In this document: in pieces, positions 1 to 13,496 of the stretch | How the letters are laid out: every line of letters begins with the position of its first letter | How positions within the stretch are numbered: the first letter of the stretch is position 1 | Source: Symbiodinium natans | Taxonomy: Eukaryota > Sar > Dinophyceae > Suessiales > Symbiodiniaceae | Assembly (NCBI GenBank): GCA_905221605.1 | Contig: CAJNDS010000735.1 | Span: 782,100 to 846,099 of the forward strand | DNA: 64,000 bases | Direction: 5' to 3' | The notes under the pieces: model-generated | The model's input: the letters and a program-made list of their open reading frames with translations, nothing else | Databases searched by the model: none | What the model was told of the DNA's origin: nothing | Program-made: the position numbers and the translations under genes

Positions 1-93
1 CCCTAAGCCCTAAGCCCTAAGCCCTAAATCCTAATCCGTGGCTCTAAGAGCACCAACCGGTCTAACGACCCTGAATGAGCCAAAATCTTGGGG

Positions 94-241
94 TACTTGG
101 AGGTTCATGGTACTTATTAACCAGTTATAACTGTACTTAAATAACCCACCTTATAAGCCCTTTCAAGTGCCCTAATATGGTTATAGGTACAGTTAGAAGT
201 ACAGCAATTATTGGTGAATAATTACCATGAACCTCCAAGTA
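94..241. mobile_element. hairpin MITE family A, complete copy
   Basis: A non-coding element with terminal inverted repeats CTTGGAGGTTCATGG and CCATGAACCTCCAAG, bounded by TA on both sides, which suggests a TA target duplication. The interior holds 'cttataagcccctt' and 'ataagtacagt' words shared with the other family A copies in this window. Confidence 0.85.
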
Positions 242-359
242 GCTTGATGGGCCCCTGAGAGGGGCCCCTGTCCTCCTTTTGAGGGGGTTTTGAAGTAGGG
301 GGCCCCTCGGGGTTGTGCAGGGTATACGAGGGGTATACAAGGGGACCCCTTCAAAGGCC

Positions 360-540
360 TAAACCCTAAACCCTGAACCCCTAAACCCTAAACCCTAAAC
401 CCCTAAACCCTAAACCCCCAAACCCCAAGCCCCTAAACCCTAATCCCTAATCCCTAAACCCTAAACCCTAATCCCTAAACCCTAAACCCTAAACCCTAAA
501 CCCCTAAACCCCTAAACCCCTAAAACCCTAAACCCTAAGA
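360..540. repeat. CCCTAAA telomere-type tract
   Basis: About 180 bp of mixed CCCTAAA, CCCCTAAA and CCCTAAT units in one orientation. It is interstitial and flanked by non-telomeric sequence on both sides. Confidence 0.95.
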
Positions 541-1299
541 CGTGAGCGCCATCCTCTGCCTTGGTTGGAGGCAGTCAACCTCCACCCGGCGCGTGCGCGA
601 GAACCTCGGAATGACAACACAGCCTTGCGCCACGTGGGAGGTTCCCTAAATTGTTGTAGTATAGAGCCTTATGTGTAGACATATAGAGAGGGTACGCCAA
701 GAAGGCCCCAAGGCCCCAAATGCACGGCCACAACTAGAACACAGAACCTGAACCCTAAAGCTTCCGCGTTGCGGCTTTGAAGTAAGATCTCGACATCCCG
801 GCAAAGGGGGCCCTGGGTATATGGGCTTTCCCCGACCCCTAGATGTAGCGTAGTTTGATTTTGTTTTTTGGGTGGGGGCCTTATCTTACTAAAGAATGAA
901 GTTCCCAACAAGACGGCCAAGTACAGTTTCCTTTCTGAAGGCATATAGGGTACTCTCGGTAACCATGAACCTCAACACCGCACACCGCGTGGCTAAAAGT
1001 CGAATGCAAGCGTTGCCGGTTGTAGCGGATCTGCAGTGGGAGCTATGATGCTTGTGCAGCGAGCTTGTCGCCTTACATGTGACGGCAGATAGCTCAGCTA
1101 CGTGCTAGCCAACCATGTACACAACATAGCAGCAGTCATATGACGGGTTGTTCTAGGTCAGCGGCACCTTGATCAGGAATCCGCTTATCGACGGTGCCTG
1201 CGAAGCGGACCCTAGTCGAGGGCAACCCGCGTATGTAGTGCTGATCTTCGTAGTCCTAAAACCCGTAAACCCTGACAACGCAAAAACGCAAGGAAGCCT
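541..1299. other. no recognisable gene
   Basis: This stretch between telomere tracts contains no open frame that looks like protein. It may contain 5' exons of the DUF1275 gene that starts to be readable at 1437, but I could not identify any. Confidence 0.5.
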
Positions 1300-1324
1300 G
1301 GCAGCCCAGTTGTACCTCTTTTTT

Positions 1325-1355
<31 letters not shown>

Positions 1356-1432
1356 GGGGGTTTTGGGTTCCCTTATAAACCAGCTATCCCAAAAAAAAGG
1401 GCGCCCCTGTTATACTATGGTCACTGGGCCAC
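1300..1432. mobile_element. introner-like hairpin element with long T/G homopolymers
   Basis: Its ends GGCAGCCCAGT and ACTGGGCCACC are inverted, and the interior has the 'gttcccttataaa' and 'aaaaagggcgccc' blocks shared with families C and D. It carries a T run followed by a G run at about 1320-1360. It ends four bases before the exon that starts at 1437, so the acceptor AG lies at the element boundary. Confidence 0.65.
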
Positions 1433-1436
1433 CGAG

Positions 1437-4400
1437 GAAGGCAGCTGCAATTCGCAAAAGCTTCCAGCGGCCAAAGTTCTGGGTCACAGGCTGGGGCTCT
1501 CCGAAAAAATGGGGCAGAGCATGGGAGTCCGATGTGGGGATGAGGGAGCTTGTGCTCAGAACCTAAACCCTAAACCCTAAACCCTAAACCCTAAACCCTA
1601 AACCCTAGTGTTTGCAGGCTTTGGCTGGTGCCTGGCAACATGCGCCGGCGCCGCGAACATCATCGCCTTCAAGTGCTGGAGCTTGTATGCCTCTCATGTA
1701 ACGGGTAGTACCTCCGCCATGGCCTTCCGCTTGGAAGGCTATCATCAAGGTGAGTATGGGTCAGAATCTTTGAAAGAGGCATGCTCTTTGGTCCTGTGCT
1801 TTCTGCTGGGCGCCTATACCTGCGGAATCCTCATCGACAAGAACCAAGTGCACTTCCTGGGCAAGGCTTTTTATGGGATGGCTTTGGTGTTGAATTCAGC
1901 ACTGCTGGTTTCGGCTGCCTTCATCCCGGGCCGCTTGGTCCCTTCATGCTTCGTGGCCGCTGCCTGCGGCTTGCAGAACGTGACTCGGTAGCTTAGGTTT
2001 AGGGTTTAGGATTTAGGGTTTAGTGTTTAGGGTTTAGGGTTTAGGGGTGGCCCAGAGGTACACTGTTGCCATTTTTTGTTGGTTCGAGGTTCCCTTATAA
2101 AGTAGCAAACTTGGGATGTTCCCCCTTGTACTAACAGTCCTTAGTAGGGATTAGGGTTTATAGTAGGGGGCACTATAATCCCTATTGAGGACTGTTAGTA
2201 CAAGGGGAAACATCCCAACAACAAACCCAAAAAGGGTACCCTTACCGTTGTGTGGTTTCTGGGCTACCACTTGGAGGTTCATGGTACTTATTCACCAAAT
2301 CATAACTGCACTCAAAACCAACCTAAAAGCCCCTCAAGTGCCCTAATCCGTTTACATGTACAGTGATAAGTACCCCTAAAAACCCTCAACCCTAAACCCT
2401 CAAGTTATGTGGTTCCTGGGCTACCAAGGCAATGTGCACCTCACACTTTGGGGCCATCATCCGCACCACTCATGTCACAGGCAGCGGGCAGCTGTGCGTG
2501 GCTGCGTGAATCACCGGCTTAGAAACTTAGTGTTTAGGGTTTAGGGTTTTTAGAAGTAGGGTTCGGGATACCCTACTCGACCAGCCGCCGTCCGCTACTA
2601 GGACGGATATAAAGCCCTTTCAACCAGACGTGGGTTTGCTACCCCACCTGCCGTATCCAATTTTGTTCAACACAGCCTGCTTTTGTTCTCGGGGCATATG
2701 GGGTCGTCGTGGGCGGAGTGCAGGCACCGTCACGGACATTGGCTCCACCATGGGCCGCATCAGCATGATCTGGTTGCGCAGGACGGCATGCAGCCCCCAA
2801 AAAAAATCACAAAAGGGTTTAGGGCTTCGGGATCTGTATACTAGACAAGCTGGGCTATAATGATACTTATAAGCCACAAGAGGCTTATAATAGGCACTTT
2901 ACAAAAACTAGATGCCAACAAGTATATGCCCTAAAACCAAAAAGCTATGCGCCCGATATATGCTGAGATCCTATAACCCCAACACCCGGGTGGACGGGAA
3001 ACTTCCTACCTGACCTTGTGTCTCTGTGTGGAGTAGGTCTCGAGAGCTTGTGCTGTCTTTGTTGCGGTTGACGGGCGCTTGGCTGCCAAGGGCGATTCAA
3101 AAACAAGCGCTGAACGACATTGATCGCGCGGAAATTGCTGTGGATGCCCAGACACCTGGCATCTTCGCATGTGCGGGACGCAGGGGTGTAGATGGTTCTT
3201 TGAACGCATGGTCGATTTCTTGAGGGATCCATTGCACTGTACCCTGCTCCGAAGATAGTAAACGAATAGTTCGCAACTCAACTTTGAAGCTCCAGTGGGG
3301 CTTCCTACATGTACACAGTTCAAACAACTGTGAGGGCCTGTGACCTTCTTATGTTCTGGGTCGTTGGGAACATGAAGAACGGCGTATGCTAACTTCCTAT
3401 CACCTCCAAACACACCCTAAACCCTAAACCCTAAACCCCAAGCCCTAAGCCCTAAACCCTAAGCCCCTAAATCGCCACAAGGAAGCTGGCTGTCCTCGCC
3501 GGACTTTGGGCATCTTATCTTTCTGGTGGTCTCATTGGAATCTACATGGAGAATGTGATCCCGGGGCCTAAGGCGCCCTGCGCGGTTGGGCGTACAGGGG
3601 TTTAGGGTTTAGGGTTTCGGGTTTCGGGGTTTGAGCTTCAGGCTTGTAGAGGGCCGAGAGACCCAAACAGGAACCCAAACCCTAATTCCCTTAAATCCCT
3701 CAACCCCAAAACGCCATGAACCCTTGACAAAAACGCCAAACCCGAACCCTAAACACGAAGTGTACAGGCTGTCGGAGTTGCACATCTCAGCATTCTGTGC
3801 GTCACTAGGCAGGCCCTTTGGATTTTCGATGCTGCCCTCGGGTTTGGGGTTTAGGGTTTGGAGTTTAGGGTTTAGGATTTAGGGTTTAGGGTTTAGGGTT
3901 TAGGGTTTAGGGTTTAGGGTTTAGGGCTCAGGCCCTAAGCCCTGAACCCATATCGGGCTGAAGAGGACCCTTCGTTGTGGTTCGGCCTCCGAAGCCCTGA
4001 GCCGTGGACTTTCACTGTTTGGAAGCAACCCTAAACCCTAAACCCTAAACCCTAAACCCTAAACCCTAAACCCTAAACCCTAAACGGTCGTGGATTTTGG
4101 GGGTGTTTTTTTTGGTTTTGGGGCTTTTACGGTTTTTAGGGGTTGAATGGTTTGGGGGTTTTGGACTTTAGGGCTTAGGGTTTAGGGCTTGTAGGGTTTA
4201 AGAGGTTTACGGGGTAGGACATTCAGGGTTTATTCGAGGGATCTTCAGGGACGGGGGGTTCATGACCCTAAACCCTAAACCCTAAACCCTAAACCCTAAA
4301 CCCTAAACCCTAAACCCTAAACCCTAAACCCTAAACCCTAAACCCAGGGCCCGGTCTCTAAGTGCGTTGCGATCCGGAGGCACTTCTCGTGCCGGCGTCC

Positions 4401-4670
4401 GTGACTGGCTCCATCGGACTTTTCTACATGGCCTGCCGCCAACTCCTGAAGGACCCGAAGTTTCCTGAAACTAAACCTTGGACCCTAAAGCATTCCACCT
4501 TAAACCCTAAACCCCAAACCCTAAACCCTAAACCCCAAACCCCAAACCCTAAACCCTAAACCCCAAACCCTAAACCCTAAACCCAAAGAACTGAGGATTT
4601 GAGAGGCCTTTTTGCGAAGACAGTGGGGTCTTCCGGGAAGCCCCCCAATAGGGCACCCTATAACCCCTGA
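1437..4670 (+). CDS. DUF1275 (YoaK-type) multi-pass membrane protein, multi-exon, 5' part missing
   Basis: The exons read are 1437-1489, 1618-1979, 2429-2480, 2724-2781, 3037-3150, 3482-3572, 4380-4451 and 4596-4670, ending in TGA; reading phase is conserved across every junction. The product has the hallmarks of DUF1275: a small-residue first helix, 'SHVTGST' early in the protein, 'CGLQN|AM' across an exon junction, 'TTHVTG|TVTDIG' across another, a 'KLAVLAGLW' helix, 'LIGIYMENV', and a final 'LLVPASVTGSIGLFYMACR' helix. DUF1275 proteins are about 200-250-residue integral membrane proteins of unknown function. The donors are GC, GT, GC, GA, GA, GC and GA, and all acceptors are AG|G. Introns of 128 to 807 bp carry hairpin elements and telomere tracts. 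The first exon (1437-1489) is less certain, and the initiator exon was not found. The gene looks intact and expressed-like, not decayed. Confidence 0.88.
2047..2269. mobile_element. family D hairpin element with a nested family B element (2113-2216)
   Basis: The outer element begins GGTGGCCCAGAGGTAC and ends GGTTTCTGGGCTACC. It is split by a complete family B element whose inverted ends are GGGATGTTCCCCC and GGGGAAACATCCC. The whole structure lies in the intron at 1980-2428 of the DUF1275 gene. Confidence 0.8.
2269..2376. mobile_element. family A MITE, 3' half lost into a telomere tract
   Basis: It starts with CTTGGAGGTTCATGG and keeps the family A interior, but the right inverted repeat is missing and CCCTAAA units follow. 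A 22-bp block ending in GGGCTACCA occurs just before it (2247-2269) and again just after the tract (2404-2426). The second copy supplies the acceptor for the exon at 2429. Confidence 0.75.
3860..3938. repeat. TTTAGGG tract inside a DUF1275 gene intron
   Basis: Near-perfect TTTAGGG units lie in the 807-bp intron 3573-4379. The same intron later carries CCCTAAA tracts at 4027-4084 and 4264-4345, so its two halves are complementary. Confidence 0.95.
4264..4345. repeat. CCCTAAA tract preceding the DUF1275 exon at 4380
   Basis: About 11 near-perfect CCCTAAA units near the 3' end of the intron. Confidence 0.95.
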
Positions 4671-4963
4671 AGCTTTGGGGGGGCGAGTCTGGGTCTCCTG
4701 AACCCTAACCTATGATGGTTTAGGGTTTAGGGTTTAGGGTTTGGGGTTTGGGGTTTGGGGTTTAGGGTTTCGAATTTAGGGTTTGGGGTTTGGGGTTTAG
4801 GGCTAGTTAGGGTTTCGGATCGTTGTCCTAGCTATACGCGCTATTGGGCACCCATCCTGATACTTCGTTTGCCCTTGGCGCAGTGCCAACCCCTGCACCT
4901 GCAACCCGAAGCCGAACCGAACGAAGCCCCAACCCTCCTGGTTTAGGGTTTAGGGTTTAGGGT
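4671..4963. other. 3' flank of the DUF1275 gene; TTTAGGG-type repeats, no gene seen
   Basis: Mixed TTTAGGG/TTTGGGG units surround about 120 bp of unassigned sequence (4805-4940). No open frame here is convincing. Confidence 0.5.
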
Positions 4964-5087
4964 GCTACTATTTGCTTAAGAACCCCCCAACGAATGAAAG
5001 ATATTCTTCCCTATAAGGGCAATATAGGGATTATTGTTTTTTTTTGTTTTTTTTTAATTCGTTTGGGCTTCTTAAGCAAATAGTAGC
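4964..5087. mobile_element. hairpin element family E
   Basis: Terminal inverted repeats GCTACTATTTGCTTAAGAA and TTCTTAAGCAAATAGTAGC enclose an A/T-rich centre with a T-rich homopolymer run. Confidence 0.85.
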
Positions 5088-5093
5088 AACATG

Positions 5094-5196
5094 AGGGGTT
5101 TACGAAAACAGGGGACCCCTAATACAGACCCCAAAATAGTAGGATCCCCTTATAATAGGACCCCCATAAGGTACCCCTAATATCGTAAACCCCCAT
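5094..5196. mobile_element. hairpin element family F
   Basis: The inverted ends are AGGGGTTTACGAAA and a copy ending TCGTAAACCCCCAT. The interior has 'ggaccccta' and 'ataaggtacccc' words shared with the copies at 27818 and 41167. Confidence 0.8.
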
Positions 5197-5202
5197 CTAG
5201 GG

Positions 5203-5322
5203 GCCTTAATAATTAGAGTAGGGTTTTGGGGGGCGGGGGGGGGGGGGGGGGGGGGCTAGAGTATAGCATATTTGTACAGCGGCCATAGGGGAATACGATT
5301 AGTCATCATTCCGACCCTATAG
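5203..5322. mobile_element. family H element, right half with a poly-G run
   Basis: It contains 'ggggccttaataatt' and ends 'cattccgaccctat', which match the right half of the longer family H copy at 12159-12392. A run of G interrupts it at about 5229-5256. Confidence 0.65.
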
Positions 5323-5389
5323 TACTTAGAGGAACCTGTATATTCAGCACATATCCCTTGATTGAGGCTGTAGGAAAGGGTTATCCTTT

Positions 5390-5485
5390 GGGATGTTCCC
5401 CCTTATACTAACAGTCCTTAGTACGGATTAGAGTACCCCCGATCACAATCCCTGTTGAGGGCTGTTCGTATAAGGGGAACATCCC
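5390..5485. mobile_element. hairpin MITE family B, complete
   Basis: Inverted ends GGGATGTTCCCCC and GGGGAACATCCC, with 'actaacagtcc' and 'ggctgtt' inside as in the other family B copies. Confidence 0.85.
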
Positions 5486-5543
5486 GCAAACCCTAAACCC
5501 TAGACTCTAAAACCCTAAATCCTAAATCTGACAGCCACACAAG

Positions 5544-8995
<3,452 letters not shown>

Positions 8996-10100
8996 CTGGG
9001 CCTGCTATCGTTCCCCCCCTTTTGAAGGGGAACAGGGTTTAGGGTTTAGGGTGTAGTGTGTAGGGAAGTTGTGATAGCCCAAGACATGGGTTGTACTGAT
9101 GATGTAAATAGCAGGCCCGGTTTGAATTCCAGGGTGTCCTTGCAGGCGCTCTGGGATGAAATCTGACCGACAGGGTGTTGATTGAGGGGGGGTCACATAG
9201 GCTCGGAGGAGATTTTAGATACTCACCAGACCAGCGAAGGGATCCTAGAGGTGTTGTGATGTAGGCGCCTTTTTTGGGGCTACTTTGTGGCGTGTATCTC
9301 CTTCTCTGCCCTTCGCGTAGCTGTGATTCTTTGTTTCCTAAACCCCTAACTCTACACATCAAAGCTGTGAGCTTTCCTGTTCTGCTCCCGATACCCTAAC
9401 ACTGCCCTACGCAGCCCGAACCCCTCCCCCCCACGAGAACTGTACAGAAGCCTTGCGCGTGATGAGATGGTAGCCTCTCGGTCCAGAATTGCAATTTATG
9501 GACTCCACCCCCTAATTAATGAAACGTCGGGACGCAGGCAGTTAGCCTAAGCACCCCGAACCCATACGTGCTCCTAGGAGGCCCAATTTGTTGGTTCCAC
9601 CAGCCTCTCTAGTTCTTTGCTCAGTTGGTTTAGGGTTTAGGGTTGAGGGTTTAGGGTTTAGGGTTCAGGGTTGGTTCAGGGTTGAGGGTTTAGGGTTTAG
9701 GGTTTAGGGTTTAGGGTTTAGGCCTGCTTAGCATAATCTGAGCATCTGCTTAATTGGTGGGGGGGCCCCCACCCCCCACCACAATAGGGGGGCCCCCACC
9801 CCCCCAACACAATAAGAAAGGCAGGGCGCCGCAATAATAAGACCATGGCAATGTATTGTTCTCTGTGAAAAACATGTGCAGTTTCACCGATCAGCAAGCA
9901 AAAAAGAAGCCTGCAAACAGGTTTTTGAACCTCCCCGGACAACTTTCTTCAAATGGTGGTATTTCCCCAGGCGAAACCCCCCTAAGGGAAAGTAGTCTTG
10001 CAGCCGGGTTTTCGGCAAGAAAAAGTTCTATAAATGTGGAAGTATTTGTTAAACAGATGCTGGGATTATGATAAGGACCCCAATAAGGTACCCCTAACTT
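8996..10100. other. 3' flank and intergenic sequence, no gene recognised
   Basis: TTTAGGG tracts at about 9033-9054 and 9627-9722 bound unassigned DNA. A short C/G hairpin lies at 9756-9810. The open frame at 9856-10071 has no family signature, and I do not call it. Confidence 0.5.
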
Positions 10101-10663
10101 CGGAAACCATAAACCCTAAACCCTACACCCCAATAGAGCCAACACACTGCAGGCCTTTCCTAAAGGGTGTCTGAAGCAAATTCGGGTATCTCTATGGATT
10201 AGGGTCTGCACTTCAGCGGAATCCCACGCCGAATGCCGCATAGCCGGCACAGACCCTAACCCCCAAACCCCAAACCCTAAACCCTAAATGAACCCAAACC
10301 CTGAACCCTAAACCCTAATTCTGCAGGTGGCTGGACACCTCGGATGTCGGACCTGGCTGAGATCTGCCGCTGCACGCTGGGATGTTTAGGGGTTGGGGAG
10401 GATTAGGGTTTAGGGTTTAGGTTTAAGGGCTTAGGGTTTAGGGTTTGGGGTTTGGGGTTTAGGGAGGGGGCAGATGTGGGGGGGTTGACTTCTTCTACAC
10501 CCTAGACTGCAAGTAGTGATGAGATCCCCTCTATTCGGGTGCCGTCATCAGCTATTTCAGTGGGTCTTCCAGCATGTTCTTCGCTGATAGAACCCTAAAC
10601 CTTAAACCCTAAACCAACATTCTCCATCTTAAACCCTAAGCCCTAAACCCTAAACCCTTTAAG

Positions 10664-12774
10664 GCGCACGGCAAATTATGTGCCAACGTGCAGCAGCTTG
10701 CTTTGGCTGCAGCTGTGGCTGTCTTGCACCACAGGTGCAAGAGCTGGCCCTGCAGCCGAACACATTTTCTGCATGGCTTGGGGTTTAGGGTTTAGGGTTC
10801 AGGGTTCAGGGTTGAGGGTTTAGGGCTAAGATGGGTTTACGTAGGGTTCAGGGCATCAATTGGGATCAGGCAGCCTGCATCTTCCTATGAAGCCGCGAAC
10901 CTCCCAATAGACAAAGACCGGCACCCCTGAGATGGCAGGTCGGTTTAGACTTTAGGGTTTAGGGTTTAGGGTCTAGGGTTTAGGGTTTAGGGTTTCTCCC
11001 GCGGCATGTTGCATACAAGCTCACTGCATGTCACTGAGTTTCCAGTAGCCGGATGGGCGATTCTTCCCTGCAATCACTTCAGAAGGCCCTTGCTAGGATT
11101 GACTAGGATGCCCAGTAGTACCCTTATTCCCATTTTGGGGGGTTTAGGTTCCCTTATAAACCCCTTTAAGCAAAAAAGGGGGCACCCTTTTTAAGCCTTG
11201 GTTACTGGGCAGCCTAGGATTGATACCGGGATGACAGGGCCGACTCGCCCATCCTGCAACCTTTTCAAGTTGACGGTTCTCATCGCCCGGCATTCTGCAA
11301 CGGTGGACCCTCTTTAGCCTTTGTGGTACTTCACCGTAACTTTAGATCCTTACCCTTTTTGGGTTAATTGGGTTTCTTAATAAAGCAGCTAAAAGTTTAG
11401 TTTTTAGCTACCCTCCTGAGTGCAGCCAAGTAGCGTGCGAGCCATTGTCAGGTACTCAACCATAGACCCCTGCGACCGTGGGCAGTGCCGGACAGCATAG
11501 ACAGTTGTGAGAGTGTCTGGATCCGAATTCACAAGTACCATGCGTATAGACGTATAGGCCAGATACATGTGCGCGTGCTAAGCCATCACGGGCACTGCCT
11601 GGCAACATGGGGCAGTCAGGCTAAAGCAGACTTTGCCCTCACCTTGGGAGCGAATTGAACCCTAAAAAAGCTTCTTGTTGGTCCACTGGCTTGAACAGGC
11701 ATTGATTGCATCTTGAACCATAAGGTATAAGATTAGAGTTCATGTCGTCCCCAAGGCTCATTGCAGTTTTTGGTGGCACAGGCGCAACACCGGCTTGTCC
11801 AGCCCAACCTCAGGAGCCGCCACATACTCTCCGCCACATCGCGCACGTTGGACACACGAGCTGCTGGCAATGTGATGTGGCGCACGGGAGAAAAGTGCTC
11901 GCTATGGGGGGGACCCACAGAAACCCTGTGAATCCCACCCCACCTCAACCCCCCCCCCCCAAGCCCCCCCAAGCGCTAAGCCCTAAACCCTTTGCCCTGG
12001 ACATCTCGAATCCAAGTAAACCAGTGGACCGAATTAGGGCTTAGGGATGTTTAAGGTGAGCAGTCTGAGCTCCTTGAAAAACACACGCGCAGACGCTGAA
12101 AAGAGTTCAAGGTGCGCCTGAGGACCCAGAGTGCCGAAAATGGGACATGTTTAGGGTTACTATAGGGGTCGGGAAAATTACTAGTAGTAGTCCCTTATGG
12201 CCCCTGCAATTATGCTACGAGAGCCCCCCCAAGACCCTATTCTAATTCTCAAGGCGCCTATATTAGGGCTCTGGGAGGCCAGGGTAGTATAGGGCCTTAA
12301 TAATTCGAATCCGGCTTGGGGCGGGCTTATCATAGTAGCATTCTAAAGGGACCATAAATGAATACTATTGGTAATTATTCCGACACCTATATAACATGGG
12401 TCCAAAAATCCGAAACATCACGGAGACTCTACAGGAATCTCCTTAAGGCCCAAGTATTTTCTAGTTTGTTTGGTAAGACTGGCAACCTTTACCTCCCATG
12501 CTTTGCCTAGCCCGACAAGGACGGGCGCAAGACCCCCGTGCTTATTTTTACCTGCATATCTACCTGGAGCAACCGTTCTGTGCCCTTAAAAAAGGAGATG
12601 TACCTTTCATGATTGGTATAGTTCCCTGTTCTTAAGGTACCGGGTATTCCAGGTCGAAGGGTGTCCCTAAACCCTAAGCCCTAAGCCCTAAACCCTAAAC
12701 CAACCCTAAACCCTAAACCCTAAACCCCAGGATGCTTTGCCTCCTGGTGCTGTACAGCGCCGTGATGTGCATCA
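10664..12774 (+). CDS. partial membrane-protein gene, two linked exons
   Basis: The exon at 10664-10734 starts after AAG and ends at a canonical AG|GTGCAAG donor. It encodes a small hydrophobic segment, 'LALAAAVAVLHH'. It ends in phase 2, which matches the exon starting at 12731 after CCCAG, where the joined frame gives a membrane segment, 'MLCLLVLYSAVMCIT', before a possible donor near 12774. A further candidate exon lies at about 10328-10376. I do not recognise the family. The LTR retrotransposon starts 78 bp downstream, in the TTTAGGG tract that follows the second exon. Confidence 0.45.
11103..11217. mobile_element. family C introner-like element with flanking direct repeats
   Basis: Ends CTAGGATGCCCAGTAG and ACTGGGCAGCCTAG. 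It is flanked by GATTGA at 11097-11102 and 11218-11223, a likely target duplication; because of the adjoining CTAG the repeat can be read as up to 10 bp. Confidence 0.82.
11224..12158. other. mostly unassigned; one weak + strand exon candidate
   Basis: An open stretch after TTGCAG at about 11789-11935 reads 'LVAQAQHRLVQPNLRSRH' in one frame and could be an exon. The opposite strand is also open here. There is no family match and no second line of support. Confidence 0.3.
12159..12392. mobile_element. family H hairpin element, full-length copy
   Basis: About 234 bp with inverted ends 'tataggggtcggg' and 'ccgacacctata', near-complementary arms, and the blocks 'cccttatggcccct' and 'agggaccataa'. 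Half-copies lie at 5203, 40637 and 63347. Confidence 0.75.
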
Positions 12775-12846
12775 CCGGTACGGCCAGGGGCCTCAGTGGT
12801 TGCTTTCAGCTGCTTTGTTTAGGTTTAGGGTTTGGGGTTTAGGGTT

Positions 12847-12851
12847 TAGGG
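12847..12851. other. target-site duplication (TAGGG), left
   Basis: TAGGG precedes the left LTR and recurs at 21689-21693 after the right LTR. Both lie in TTTAGGG repeats, so the register is not unique, but a 5-bp duplication is what integrase-mediated LTR insertion produces. Confidence 0.75.
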
Positions 12852-13125
12852 TACGGGGGGACAACCAGGGAAGGAAACCAACTCCCCTAATCGCCCTGAA
12901 CCTATATTCCAGAAACAAACGAGAACACGGATAAGAGCAACCCAGGGGGGAAGGAAAGGGGGAAGGAATCCACACCCTTACCAAACCCTAAGAACCCAGG
13001 CACTACTTTTTGAACTTGTGGCTTTCTGTCCAAGCCCATCTTGAGCCAAACATGTTATCCGGGTTCATTAACCCTTCCAACTCTCAACACTAACTCTTTT
13101 CTACAATACCAGTTGCAGCTCCGCA
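12852..13125 (-). repeat. 3' LTR (274 bp)
   Basis: Matches 21402-21688 without visible substitution, lacking a 13-bp segment (CCAGATCGAACCA) present in the other LTR. On the - strand it contains TTTGGCTCAAG, which equals the last 11 bases of the dinoflagellate spliced leader. Confidence 0.92.
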
Positions 13126-13133
13126 CTCCCCCT
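13126..13133 (-). promoter_or_regulatory. polypurine tract
   Basis: AGGGGGAG on the - strand directly abuts the TG start of the 3' LTR, the expected position for the plus-strand primer. Confidence 0.75.
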
Positions 13134-13496
13134 GTCCTAGGATTTCCTAGGACACATTGGAGGTGCAGATCTTTGGCCAAAAACTGCCATTAGGGCAGCA
13201 GCCAGCTGCTTGAAATGCACAATATGGTTTTACGTCTACCAGGACGAAATTATAGCACATTGGCTAAATCCACTAACCATAGAGAATCTTTTTTCACCAT
13301 GATCCTCTCATCACTGAAGACTCCTTGGCCTTCTTCACCACAAACCGTGGTCTTCGCTACGCGAAAAGCTACTGACTTCTACTATCAGGGATTTCCATAC
13401 CCTTAATAGTAACCACCACATTTGTCAGCACATTGGCTGTTCCAGCGCACCTGTCTCCAGAAAGAGAAAAACCATCCCTTCATCCATACCATCCAA

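Noticed and set aside
1-540. The window's left edge as a true chromosome end
   Set aside because: It begins with CCCTAAG/CCCTAAA units, but the same repeats occur in both orientations throughout 64 kb, and nothing marks this edge as terminal.
11733-11972. A - strand gene at this position
   Set aside because: Both strands are open; the + strand reading after TTGCAG is slightly more protein-like, but neither has support beyond openness.
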